This document shows positions 31,422 to 42,974 of a stretch of DNA of 64,000 nucleotides, one piece after another. A program made the position numbers and the translations under genes. The stretch is from Uranotaenia lowii (Eukaryota > Arthropoda > Insecta > Diptera > Culicidae). Where the stretch lies: NCBI RefSeq assembly GCF_029784155.1, contig NC_073693.1, positions 233,986,234 to 234,050,233 on the forward strand, written 5' to 3'. Under the pieces are notes generated by a model. The model made no database searches, was not told the origin of the DNA, and worked only from the letters and a program-made list of their open reading frames with translations. Numbering within the stretch: position 1 is the stretch's first letter; every line of letters begins with the position of its first letter.

Positions 31422-34400
31422 AATAATTTAATTTTTGGTGAAAATGAACCGGAAAAGCTCTACTTTCTGCCTATGCAATAATTAGCGTTACTGTATTTTT
31501 TTCGTTTAAGTCCTTCTACGAAACACACCGTGTATTATGATTGGCCAAGGAAATGCAACCGTACTCAGTCATTTAATCATTTAATTGTCTTGTGTAGTTA
31601 TCAATTATTTGTACTTCATTTCTTCTATTTTTCATTATATTCCTTCATCAGTCCTTAAATATTAGATTATCAAAAGTCTAAGCGCCCAAAAGCAGCATAT
31701 ATACATTGAGCACATTCGAGAAAAATCTCCCGCCCAAAATCAACAGAAATGGACCGAATGAAAGGGAAGAAAAAAACCCGAAGAAATGCTTCTGACTGAC
31801 AAGCGGCGGCGCGGTATCATCACCCTCTCATTTTCCAAATATTTTTTTCTTCACTCTCTTACCTCTAACAACAGCCATAGTCAGTGGCCTTAATCTTGGT
31901 CATATTTATGATTCAACGACCCTCTTCTTTTCGCCTTGTGCACCCGGGTTGTTGTCATTATTCTTCATAACTTCCAGATTTCATATCCCAGATTTCGGTG
32001 GTGGTTCTCTCTTGAGGCTGTTCAATTTTTTTCCTGCTAATTTCCGTGTCCTTTCCGTGTATTCCAGCCAGCAGTACGATTTTTTCTGTTGATTTCATAT
32101 ACATTTTTATACATCTCCTTTATGTGTATACATTTATGAAGATATTTGTTTGCTAAGAAGCCACGCACAGTTGCATTGAGCGATGCAGTTTGATAGATTG
32201 AACGCAAACAAAATTCAAGAGAAGGAAGGACAGCAGCAGAAAAAGACGAAAAGGCACCACCATCAGAATTTTGGTTTTTTTTTTCGGACCAGGAGGTCCC
32301 ATCATGATGAGGTTTTTCGGCGGCAGGTTTCGGGACTGTTTTGTTAGATCGTGATATGTTGCACGTAGACACATTAGGAGCACATATCCACAAACACAAG
32401 AACGAGAACGGAACATATTTTATCATCAGACCTTCATATGTATCTACCTCCTGGTTTATTCCTTCGAGCTCACCCTCGTGTGTGGAGCATCGGATTTCGA
32501 AGGCTAGAAGCAGCAGCAGCAAGCGTGACGGTTTGAAAAATTAGAACTTAAGTTAGGTGGTACCATTTAATGGTGATAATTAATAAGGCAGTTGATTGTT
32601 GATTCATTGTTTTCTCTTTCATTTTCAGCCAATTTTAGGTTAGATTTTAAACAATTCTTCTATTTCCAAGTCCTAAAATTATTCCTGAAATTGCATATCT
32701 CGTTTACCAATAAATAAGTACTCTACTATTCTGAATAGATTAGGGTTGAAAATTGCGACATTTTTTGAGGTGCAAAGGAAACAGTTTCAAAACAAGTTGA
32801 ATGAAAAGTGAAGAAGATGGGAGTTTAGGTCGAGGGTCAGGAATTTTGGTTGGCTTTTGTCTAATCTTATAATTCCGATAGTCGACATAGCGTCGGTTTA
32901 ACGTTGGCGTTGAAACACACCTCACGTCTGTTTTAGTTACTTACACAAAGACCTGAGCTCAGCAAAAATAAGGAACGCCACGTCTCGCACTTTATATTTT
33001 AGGAAATACTAAACCGAGCGATGTTTACAAATTTTACACTATTGCATTACAGTCGATTCGATTTTTTTGTCATTCCACTAAATCGTTTTGATATTTTTGT
33101 TAATATAAAAAAAATTGTAAAAAAAATATTTGAAAAAAAAAACCGTGCATTGTAAATCATTTTCTCGTAATTTGTATTTCCATCCCAGAAAAGTTGTGAA
33201 TGAGAATAAAATAAAAATATAGAGAAAAATGAACAAACTGAAGAGGTTAAAAACCAATTAAAAGTTTTCCGAAATTGTTTAAATATGAGTATCTATATTC
33301 TATCTGATACATAGAACATGCATTGCAGATACTACTACGGCCAGGCCAACCATGTGATGAAAACCGCGAAAGATACAGGATACGGGGGCGGAATAAAGCG
33401 TGGAGATCCCTACCAAACGCTCATTTTAAAATTCACAAAAGTTTAGCTCTTTGAATTCCAATACATATGATGGATTCCAAACGATCGAAGTCCAATATTT
33501 TAATGTTTAAGTTCAGTCTAATTCTAATTTTGATTTGAAACTGAAAAGTCCTCGTATATCTATAATTTCAACAACATTTATCAAAATTCAAAGTATCATA
33601 TAACATCATATCACACCTTTGTTTTTTTTAATTAATTTTATAAATTCGAATTTCCGAATTTCGAAAATTCTAAATTCTTGTAGGAATGTGGGGATACCAA
33701 AAATTTTCAAAAATAAAACCATTGCAAATTCCGAAGTTTGAAAATTTTATTATTTAAAACAAATAGCTTTTTAAATATTGTGCTATCATATTTTGTGAAT
33801 TTCTAAAAAAAATATTTGTGCTTAATCTCCCTAAAACAAAAATTTATTGAAGTTCTTAGTGTCAATATTTGCAATTTTGTTAATTTCGTATAAAAAAGTA
33901 ATTGCAAACTTCTGGAGTACTTTATTTAAATTAAAATTTATGTTTTAAAAGTTCAAATTTATAATCCCAAAACACTTACTCTTCAGTTTTTCGAAATGAA
34001 TGAAATTTCCAAGATTCCACAAGCTAAATTTTCAAATCGTCATATCTTCTCAAAAATAACTTTTTCCAAATTTCAAAGAAATCATTTATCAAAAAGAATA
34101 CACTTCCTATAGGATATAGGATCCATATTTTCAAATCCATACATATTTACATTTAATCCTCATTTATAAATAATTATTACAAATCATTTCAATTTATCAA
34201 TTAATTCTACAATTGTTTCGTCACGATCCACAGAATCTAAAACGACTTATTTCTACCCTACAAACTCATGTCCATTTACGAAAAGCTTCATTTTCTGTTG
34301 GGCAAACTTCTTCACCAGAGTAATAAATCACGGAAACACGGATTTCCTCACAGCGCATTCAGCTCCTCTTCAAATTTTCCGAAATTGTTGTAATATATAT

Positions 34401-35083
34401 ATAAAAAATATCATTTTCATCAATTTTCAAATACAAACCCGTTTTAATAAAACTCATTTAACAAAAGCGATTTAGAATATTGGTGTACTTTTTTTTTTAT
34501 TTGTGATAGCAAATCAAATAAATTTAAAAAAAAAAATTTGTAGCATTTTTTATCATCTAATTGTTCGAAATGAAATATTTATTGTAAGAATTTGCTCGAT
34601 TTTAATTGTTATAAATTTTCATTGAATTTAAAAATGGATATATTAAAAAAAACAATTACCCGAATCGTATTTTTTTGTGGCGTTGAAATAGCTGTGGGAA
34701 GCTGACAAGGAAAAGGAGATGTAGATGAATACATCAGAGGAAAATAAAAGTTTGAAGTACACATATTAACCGAATCGTATAATTATAGATTTTTCTATAA
34801 AAACTCTTAATATTTTTTTTAAATGAATAAGCAAATGAAAAAAAGTTCAATTGAAAAAAAAATTATGAGACAAAAATTTACTTTTGTAACGAGTTATTTC
34901 GTTCGATGATCATTTCGGTCCAAACAATTAATATCTATTGAATCAATTTGTTCTGTTTTGAAAGCTGAACATAGGATCAGCAATATCAGTTACTTAAGTT
35001 AGTGATTAATTTAATTATCATTCCACTTTCGTCCAAAAATGATCCGAATTCGCTATTCTATGCTAAGCTATGTTGCCTAATCT
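31422..35083. other. Long stretch without a supportable gene
   Basis: 31720-32540 is somewhat richer in G and C and holds overlapping frames on both strands; the longest, on the minus strand at 32037-32522, starts at a TTG and has no domain. From 33000 to 34900 the sequence is extremely AT-rich with many homopolymer runs. No repeats with clear ends were seen. Confidence 0.45.
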
Positions 35084-35432
35084 AGGCTTACCAGATACTT
35101 TCAGAAAAAACGGGACCTTTCACGAAAAAAGGCGGGATATCGCCGAAAAAAGCGGGACATGTTGTTAGAAACTCTAGAAAACATAATTTTCATGATCATT
35201 CCTATACTTATGTATATGTTCCTTCAGCTAAAATAATTCTTAAAAAGCAATAAAATATGGATTAACTGATTTTTTTTTACTTTATTTACACAACTCAAGC
35301 AAGAACCAATTTTTTAAAGTGGTAATCCGAAAAGCGTTGTATCTACAACAAAACAACTGTCCCGATAAAAGCGGGACATTTTGAAAAAAGCGGGTAGGCG
35401 GGACATTCTCTAGAAAAGCGGGACATGACAAC
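35084..35432. repeat. AAAAGCGGGACAT repeat cluster
   Basis: Variants of AAAAAGCGGGACA occur at least six times in two clusters (35108-35162 and 35357-35428) separated by about 200 bp. They resemble the ends of a dispersed element, but no inverted termini could be fixed. Confidence 0.5.
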
Positions 35433-35624
35433 TTTTTTCTGTGATTATGCCCAGAAAGTCTGTGGTGTTTTTCTGTGATGGAAACAACATAAATTTGTTC
35501 GAAAAGTCACGAAAAACTCAGTCGATTTTAAATTTCACTTTAGAAAAATCAAAGCAAAATTTCATTCCATTTTATTGTATCTAATTTCCGCGAGACTAAT
35601 ATGTTATGTTTTCTAACTGATTCT

Positions 35625-35694
35625 GGCTGCGGCCCTCTACGTCATGGAAAATTTCTAATGCGGTCCGCACACTTAAACGAGTTTGACATGCCTG
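35625..35694 (-). mobile_element. Terminal fragment of a hAT-type element
   Basis: The right edge reads GCGGTCCGCAC...AAACGAGTTTGACATGCCTG. Its inverse starts CAGGCATGTCAAACTC, the CAGG...CAAACT type of hAT terminus, with a GC-rich GCGGCCC block inside. No matching left end was found. Confidence 0.45.
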
Positions 35695-36149
35695 GTATAT
35701 TTATATATCAATTTTACAAGAACTAATTTTCATACTTTATCTAGCGATCATCTCACTGTTATTCGCTGTTTGTTATTGGTGTTATGTATACATTGATCTG
35801 TCAGTGTCTTGATCTTTGGTAAAATGGAATCTTTCTGTTTGTTAAAGTCGTTGTCGCCCCTTATTTTAATGTGAAACATTTCTTCTCGCCGAAAAAAGTC
35901 GATGAAAAATTAATGCCCTTTTCCATTCGAGCCAACTCGGTTTAACTGCATAAACATAAACATAAACAAGAATCGTTAATAGAAGCTAGCAGAAACTTAT
36001 AAAATTTAAAACTATATTTACCATTTTGTTCCGATTCTTGCATATTGCGCACTATTTTAAAACTTGTTTCTTGATGAAAAAAACTGCTTAACTGCCAAAA
36101 GCGGCTCCGGCAAACAAGTAGGAGATTTTTGTATTTACCTTTTTTTCTA

Positions 36150-36460
36150 GGAGAATTATACCTTTTTTCCAGCTAAATTTAGGTAGAATTCACCGCGCTA
36201 CAAGGCAAGCTTTACCTCGAAGAGGATTTACCTTTTTTCTAGGTAAATTGAATTATTTTGTTCAGCTCCGTTCAGGTAAACTTCGCCTTGCTACGAGGTA
36301 AGATTTACCTTTTTCGGATTCAACTTTTTTTCAGCTCGATTCAGGTAATCTTTACCTCGCTGGGAGGTGAGTTTCTCCTCGAAGAGATAGAAGTTACTTT
36401 ATTTGGTTTCACGAGCGTTCACCTTTTTATCTCGGTAAATTTTACCTTTTTTTATTTTCC
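36150..36460 (+). repeat. Degenerate TTTACCTTTTTTCTAGGTAAA repeats
   Basis: Diverged units of about 60-70 bp combine TTCAGGTAAMYTT, CGCTRSRAGG and TTTACCTTTTT. The 79-codon frame within them is a repeat by-product. Confidence 0.55.
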
Positions 36461-36782
36461 ATGTAAGCACTTATCGTTTCACAGACATCAGACTTAGAAA
36501 ATTTGTAAACTATACTTCAGATCCAAAATTATTCAAATCAATTTTTCTTCTATAAAATAAATGCTACATCAATTCTTTTTGAAATATTTTTCATTTTGAA
36601 ACGGTTAACAAAAAAGTTTAAAAAATGTGTAATTTTATGATTTATTCCTAGGGTTTAAACATTTTAGTCTCTATGAAAAAAGCCCAGTGTTGCTTTTTCT
36701 GTCTCTTACACATAGCTTAGGGTCTAATTAAGCGAATGCAAGAAAATATAGCTGCAAATTCGTAAGTTATGCTCTGCGTGAT

Positions 36783-37125
36783 CTACAGTGGGAAAATCCT
36801 CTAAATCTACTACCTTATGCACAACGCTGCGCTTTGCTTGGCCTCCACACGCTGTCGAATCGCCATGATATTGGCCAATCACTGTTTGTGGCGAAAATTC
36901 TCAAAAACGAAATTGTTCTTGGATACTCTCGCGCTGTCATATCTATGCTCCAGAAAGAACCCTGCGAAATCGTGACTGGCTATCGCTGGAATCTAGAAAT
37001 ACGCGCTATGGTAGTATTAACCCCTGCGTTCTGCAAAAGTAAGCTTCTTACGCAACTATGCTCTCTTTGACTTTAATGTCTCAACTGCAACCTTTAAACG
37101 CTTGATCGAATCCAGCATAAGTGAC
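36783..37125 (+). pseudogene. Non-LTR retrotransposon 3' fragment (end of reverse transcriptase ORF)
   Basis: Translation of the plus strand gives LQWENPLNLLPYAQRCALLG, then LHTLSNRHDIGQSLFVAKIL. This is the type of C-terminal segment seen after the reverse transcriptase in several insect non-LTR families. Later blocks (RNRDW-like, then KLLTQLCSLFDF-like) are spread over other frames, so at least two frameshifts have occurred. An A-rich, AATAAA-containing stretch follows near 37225-37245. No catalytic motifs remain. Family level is from recall of related proteins, not a search. Confidence 0.65.
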
Positions 37126-37674
37126 CAATTAAGAACTAACTAAAAAGAAAACTTTAAATGTATGTTCAGATAGACCTAGATTGAGTTAACCATTAAGACA
37201 TTTACATCAGAAGGTTTTTTTTATAAACAATAAACAATATATTTGCATCATTAAAATTAATGGTCGAAACAAAAAATGGGTTATTTTTAACCATTTTCGA
37301 AAAATAGAATGATTTATGTAAAACATCATTTAGCGAACACTGTTCATAAGGAAAACAATTGTAATTGATTGTGACTTACAGTGTTGATGGAATTTCGATA
37401 TCTGCAGAAATAACAGAGTTTTTCCAAAAACTACTTTTTTCCAAAAAAAAATAAAATTTCATTAGGTATGGCAATTTTTTGCATGTGTTCCCTTATTCGT
37501 CAGAAAAAAACTGAATACTGATGTACAAAAATACCCTGAGTCAATTAGTTTAAATCTTTGAAATATTTTTTGTAAACACATAACTCAAAAAAATCAACGC
37601 GTTTTCGAGATAATTTGCTTGAGTTAGTATTGTTTCCGAACTGCACTATGAATTTGGAAGAGTTTATGGAAGAG

Positions 37675-37715
37675 TTTTGTGCTCGGAAAGGACAAGGAAC
37701 TTTCCGAGCACAAAA
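37675..37715. repeat. Perfect 16-bp stem hairpin
   Basis: TTTTGTGCTCGGAAAG (37675-37690) and CTTTCCGAGCACAAAA (37700-37715) are exact inverses around a 9-nt loop. It lies just upstream of the transposase remnant. Confidence 0.9.
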
Positions 37716-37829
37716 CCAGAGTTGAAAATAGTTTATAATGGTTGTTCAATGCATAAAATTTATGTCATCTTCGAAAAATTTCATTAAAAGCAAAAATATA
37801 TTTTTTGTCGCCTCATTGTTTGGGGGTGT

Positions 37830-38530
37830 CCCATAGAGAACTTGAGCGTTTGAAGCAATTGGTGCCCAAATTGAGGACAATGCAGCTGATTGTTATGTTC
37901 TCAGACAAGAAACTTTTTTCGATAGATCCGGTTTCCAATTCACGTACGGATCGGTACCTATTCCACCTGAAGGCTAAGGATCGAATGTCCAAGAGAATGT
38001 AAAAATTCAAGTTTACTACCAAGCATCTCACCGGAGTCATAATATTTGGAACAGTTGATTCGAATGAATTGAAGATACCTCCTGTTTTCATAAAAGCTAA
38101 ACTTAAAGTTAATACTGAAGTCTAAAAGAACATTTTCATCAATCAGGTGCTTCCGTGGGTTCGTGTTAACTTCGTTGAACCCGAGAATGTTGTTTTCCAA
38201 CAAGATGGAGGCTATCCCATACCTCGAAACGGGCCCAAACCTGTCTGGAGGAGAATATGAAGTTTTGGCCGAAGGATTTTTGTCCTCGGAGCAGTCCGGA
38301 TTGAAACCCCCTCGACTATTTGATATGGGCGTATGTTCAATCGAAGGCCTGTGGATCCTCCCACCCAAGTGTCGATTCTCTGAAGGCTTCCATCTCTGAG
38401 GCGTGGGCTTCAATATCAGGGGCTTATATTGTGAAGGTATTCAGATCTCGACTGGAGAGAGGAGTTGAAAACGAAAGTGGACACTACGAGTGCTTGTTTC
38501 TAAGGATGTCAATCTTCATGTCTGAATGAA
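37830..38530 (+). pseudogene. Transposase pseudogene, mariner DD37 type
   Basis: Across several frames the sequence keeps MFSDKKLFSIDPVSNSRTDRY (first catalytic Asp in FSD), VIIFGTVDSNELKIPPVFIK, VFQQDGG (second Asp) and a C-terminal VQSKACGSSHPSVDSLKASI segment. Spacing and wording match the mosquito DD37-type mariner group (recalled, not searched). In-frame stops near 38001 and 38125 and later frameshifts abolish function. The region where the third acidic residue should lie is scrambled. The N-terminal helix-turn-helix part is not recognisable upstream. AATAAA follows at 38527. Confidence 0.85.
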
Positions 38531-38618
38531 TAAAAAGGTTTTTAAATTTTGCTAACATAAAGGAAAGTGTTTTTGAACGTTGATGACAGATTTTTGCATT
38601 TTTTTATGGGTCATACTG

Positions 38619-40092
38619 TAAACATACCAAAATTACTGCCTAGGGGGGGAGGATAAGTTGGCACCTCTAGGTGGGGCAAGTTCATCGTACAGTCTAATTT
38701 GCAGATTAATTCGGAAAGCTTGTGATTTTGTTTGTTTTTTGTGATGGATCCAACAAACAAAACGAGACCCGGGAGGAAGAATAGGTAAATAAATTGATAA
38801 ATGCATCAGACAGAAGCGATCTTGGCCATTTTACGGCGAGTCAGATCATCCACCAAACAAACAACCAAAAAAATCGAGTTGTGTTCGTTGATCATTTGTG
38901 AATGCTTGAATAGGTCCATGGTTAGGATGTACATGTGTAAGGATAAATGTGTTTTTTTCTTTCCTTATTATGCCTCAGGTGTGCGCTCAGTTTGCCCCAC
39001 ATCGTGGCTGCTTTTCAGCTTTTATATCACGGATATTAAAATTTATTTTTCAACTTTTTTATTTACTTTAGGTCGGAACAAATATTCATTTCTTCTTTTG
39101 TCAACAAAACCACCCACCCCACCCCCCCCCCTCCCCACCATCGAAATTTCCAAAAAAAACCAAAGGGGGGTACAAATAAAGTTTGAAGTATTTTATGGAA
39201 ATTTCGGAAAATCCGAATTATTACAAGAGCAAAAAACAAATTGTGGAAGATGGGAGTTTTATCACCTTTAGTTTGCTTAATTTCATTGGATTTTTCGATA
39301 ACAATACTACTTGAATTATGGGTTTTGTGCAATTATATAGTCTTCCAAATTTATTGCATACAAGCTTTCATGAAATTTATTCCAATATATTAGTTTTTTT
39401 TTTAATTATGACGAAAGAAGGATTTCAAACTTGTTCTGGCTTAATTAAGGATAGGGTAGGATAGTTAAGGATAGGAAAAGGACTACTTCAGTGACTGAAC
39501 ACGTTGCGCTAATGGAACTACCATATTAAATTTTATCAAAAAAGTTACTTCCTGAAAGTGTCCTGAAAGGCCCCTCTTTCACTTAGTATCATAACAACGA
39601 TGCAAAACAAAAATTGCAGCTCATTAATTTGTAACGGTCCAGTTAACGTAGTCAAACTGATCGTTCAAATCAAAAAGTAGCGCATTACGAAAGTGCCATC
39701 TAGTGGTGGGTTTTCAAAGTATTCAATGGTAGCAAACGCAAGAAACGGTCTTTCTAAACCGTTTGGCGCGAAATGGGTCTTGGCATCAGATCGGAAATGA
39801 TTTCTGAATCCGGTTGACCACCGTAGGTATGGGTGTAAGCGAGACAGAAAATAGAGAGCTTATCCTTTGTAGTAGAGCCATAGGCCTGCCTACCCTTAAA
39901 GAAACTTGTGCTAGGGACTTGATAGCGAACCGCCAAACCGAATGGTGATACCCACAGTGTACCATATTTCTAAATAAGTCGGAAATCGTTGAGATCCATA
40001 AGATTTGGATTAGTTTTGTATAAGTTTATTTGATTCCGATTTAAGTTCAATTCAAGTATTGAAATTCTAGTGCCTAGATATTAATTATAAAT
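38619..40092. other. Unassigned sequence
   Basis: There is a C-rich tract at 39112-39137 and a purine-rich stretch near 39195-39260. Frames on both strands lack domains. No gene or bounded repeat is supported. Confidence 0.45.
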
Positions 40093-41134
40093 TGTTAGCG
40101 AAGTCGCAAATGGGACATAAGATCGAGCTGCGGCTCCAGTAGGATCTTTCATACGCTTGTGAAATCGATCATAGGTAACCCGCGTCAACGTGGGTGTAAG
40201 TGTGGGCTACCAACACGTCTAGCAGCCTTAGGATCGTCCTGCACGGTGAATATACAGTGCGATACTCGGTTGTGGTCTGAGAGCCCCCGGGTACGGCAAT
40301 TTCCCCCAACACAGACGGTTCCTGTCGGGTTGGAATAGCTAGTCGTTACAACAACACCAAAACGACTCCCGTACAGACGTCATCAACCAGCCTCCGTTAG
40401 GAATCCCAGCAGTGTCATCCTCGGTTGTGGTTTGAGAGCTCCCGGGAAGGGATCCTGGCCACCCTGAAGGCTGTATCGGCTTCCGCTTCATTCGGTTACG
40501 TCACCATCCGATAACCCACCTACGTCAAGGAGCTACCAGCAGTAGTCCACTCGGTTGTGGTTTGAGCGCCCCCGGGTCACGCAAAGTCTCCTACGCTGGT
40601 TGCTTCCTGCGATCTCCACTAAGCAGCAATCGCCAACCTCTAGGCGACTACGATAAGTACCATCAACTTAAAACAGGACGTCGGCCGTTAAAATAAGGTA
40701 ACCTCTGTAAAAAATAGTCGGTAAGTGAAAGGGAACTAGATAGGAGCTTACTAGATCAGTAGGAATATATAAACAAAATCTTGCTATAAAGAAACAGTTC
40801 GGATATGCTTTTTTAATACGCCGATGGTTAGGCAATTCCTTGAGTGCAAGTCTTTATTGAGCGCAAGTTTCTTATTAGAAATTTTCGATATGGAATAGGT
40901 AAGATTCTCTGCTTCACCCCTTGGAAATAACTTGACAGAGTGGTTCAAGTTTAATTAAATTGCTTTCACTTGGTCAACCGTGGGCCAGATTAAGATAAAT
41001 CGAGCCAAATAACTACAACCCGCCCTATTTAAGAGTCTGGGCCGGCATTCAGCTCTTGTGTCAGTAACCTTCCTCTTTGGAAGTGGCGCCCTATAAAAAG
41101 TTACTGACATTGTGGGCAAGACGAATCTGTTACA
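40093..41134 (+). mobile_element. Probable solo LTR
   Basis: It starts TGTTAGCGAAG and ends TCTGTTACA, the TG...CA form of long terminal repeats, over 1.04 kb. Near the 3' end, TATTTAAGAGTCTGG, then GGCATTCAGCTCTTG and TGTCAGT, looks like a TATA box and start site, and is followed by about 80 bp of possible R/U5. Three copies of CTCGGTTGTGG(T/C)(T/C)TGAG with CCCGGG occur at about 40266, 40422 and 40549. No second LTR, primer site outside it or gag/pol is in the window. A clean 4-6 bp target duplication could not be confirmed. Confidence 0.45.
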
Positions 41135-42974
41135 AATTTAACTTGAAGTTTCAACACCCATCTCATTAAAAATTCGTGCATACTGTGTCATGTTGCGTTT
41201 TATCATTTGGATGGAACTTAGAAGCTCGCCACAAACCGCAGTAGAAACGAACTAACATCTTCTGTTTAACATTATCTAATTCATTGGCCGTTAATTGCTT
41301 TCAACAAGTTTCTCAACCAAATAAATCCGGACTCAATCCAACAGTTTGCTGTATCTACTAGGTAAAATAATACGAATCACCCTTCGAAAGCATCCTCCCC
41401 TTCCAAGTCTCTAGGCATCGAGTTCAAATCGAGTAAAGTCCTTACAACAAATCGCATCGAAAATCAAAAGGGGACAACCGGCTTGGCGGGTGAATAGCGC
41501 AATATTTCCTAGAACAAAATACCTACTTGGAAGCCTGAGCCTGGTGAAGTCTTTTTGACGGAGAAGAAGAGAGGTCGTCGTCGTCGGAAAATGGAATGAA
41601 GTCGGTCGTCCCGCCACCACTGAACGGTTCTGTTCTTTTCCGTTGTCGCTCAGTTCAGCTCTACGATGGGAGCGAACTGAACTTCGAAAAAGCATAAAAT
41701 CAATACCAGATTGGAAGTCAAACGCAAAAGTACAACTCTCAACCCGGGGGAAACTTTGTGTGTTCACCCTTGAAAGTGGGCGTCGATTGGATCGAAGGCG
41801 GACAACGGGAAGTGGGTGGGAATGGGTCGAAGGACCTTTCCGACGATGGGTGGATTTCGGTTTCACCAGACTCTGACTCGCTCCCAATTCGGGGGATGCG
41901 GATATGGGAGTACAAAATGAAATTATTAGCACAAGTCGTTCCGGCAGCAGCGGAGGCTCGAAGTCAACAGGCATTGACATTGGCACAGCACAGAAGAGTC
42001 TGTCTTTGTATTATCCGGAATTGGTTTTTCGTGGGGTGGGTGTTGAGTTGAGGTTATTCTTTTTTCCTTCTCTGTTCCATTGATGAAAAGAGGGGGCGGC
42101 AGGAAGGCCATTTTCGGGTGAATGGGTGGTGGTAGAAAATAAAATAATTTTGGCACAATAAAACCTGCAGCCGGATGATGATGATCTGCTGTTATGTGTG
42201 CTTTACTCCGCCGGCCGTCTTCTGTGAGATGGAACTGGCTTTGTGACATTGATTGTGTTCTGCTGTTCTGTTGTTGGGGACGTACTTTTATAAGCCGGCT
42301 ATTACGACGCCAACAGGCAACAACTGCCAACAACGGAAGGACGGACGTAATCGTAAGGATGGATGCGGATGTAGATGAAGAGAGCGTCGAGTAATTGGTT
42401 GTGTGGTTAAGTACGAATTTACAACATGAGTGGGTTTCTTTTAATAGACTAATAGGCTCCGAAAATTATTAGAATGAGCAATTCTGGCTTCGTTTTGGTT
42501 TTCAGGAATCCTACAATGCATCGAATTTTTCCGCATGATATGATGTAGATTCATCAATCACTACTTGTTGAAAACAAATGAAACTAACATTTCTCTTTTG
42601 GAGATTCTTCCACAGAATTGTGTAGGTAGATGGGGATTTTTTTACATTATCTGACAATTTGCGCCGGGGGTCTTTCTCTAGATCTTCCCCAAAATTGAAA
42701 ATTTGGTTCATTTTTGCGACTTGAAAACACATGTACTTTTTCAGATTTCTATAATTCTTATTTTTCGAGTTAGATTAGGATAGATTTTTTTTATAAATAA
42801 AAAAAAAACATATTTCAAAGCTACATAACTCTTTTATTTTTCAACAAAAATCATAAGCTTGCATATCAAAACGCAATAAAATTATATCAGCTTTCCAAAT
42901 AAAATATTTAAAAAAAATTAAGTAAAGACCTTAAACATGAAAAAATGTAAATAAGCTTTAATTGTATCTAAAAG
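41135..42974. other. Moderately GC-rich stretch, function unknown
   Basis: A 191-codon frame on the minus strand (41411-41986) and frames on the plus strand overlap one another. None has a domain, and the minus-strand one begins at TTG. GACGGAGAAGAAGAGAGG and GTCGTCGTCGTC-type triplets suggest untranslated exon or regulatory sequence. 42750-42975 is AT-rich. No CDS is called. Confidence 0.35.

Larger units (their letters stand above)
37379..38618 (+). mobile_element. Degenerate mariner/Tc1-type element
   Basis: CAGTGTTGATGG at the left and CATACTG at the right, each with a flanking TA, give a 1.24-kb element of the size usual for mariner elements. The two ends match poorly beyond CAGT, so the left boundary is tentative. 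The transposase remnant lies in its right two thirds. Confidence 0.6.

Noticed and set aside
32037..32522. 161-codon minus-strand frame with a Leu-rich start resembling a signal peptide
   Set aside because: The Leu run is a CTG repeat after a TTG start, with no ATG and no recognisable mature domain.
41411..41986. 191-codon minus-strand frame
   Set aside because: It begins at TTG, has no domain, and overlaps open frames on the other strand; probably compositional.
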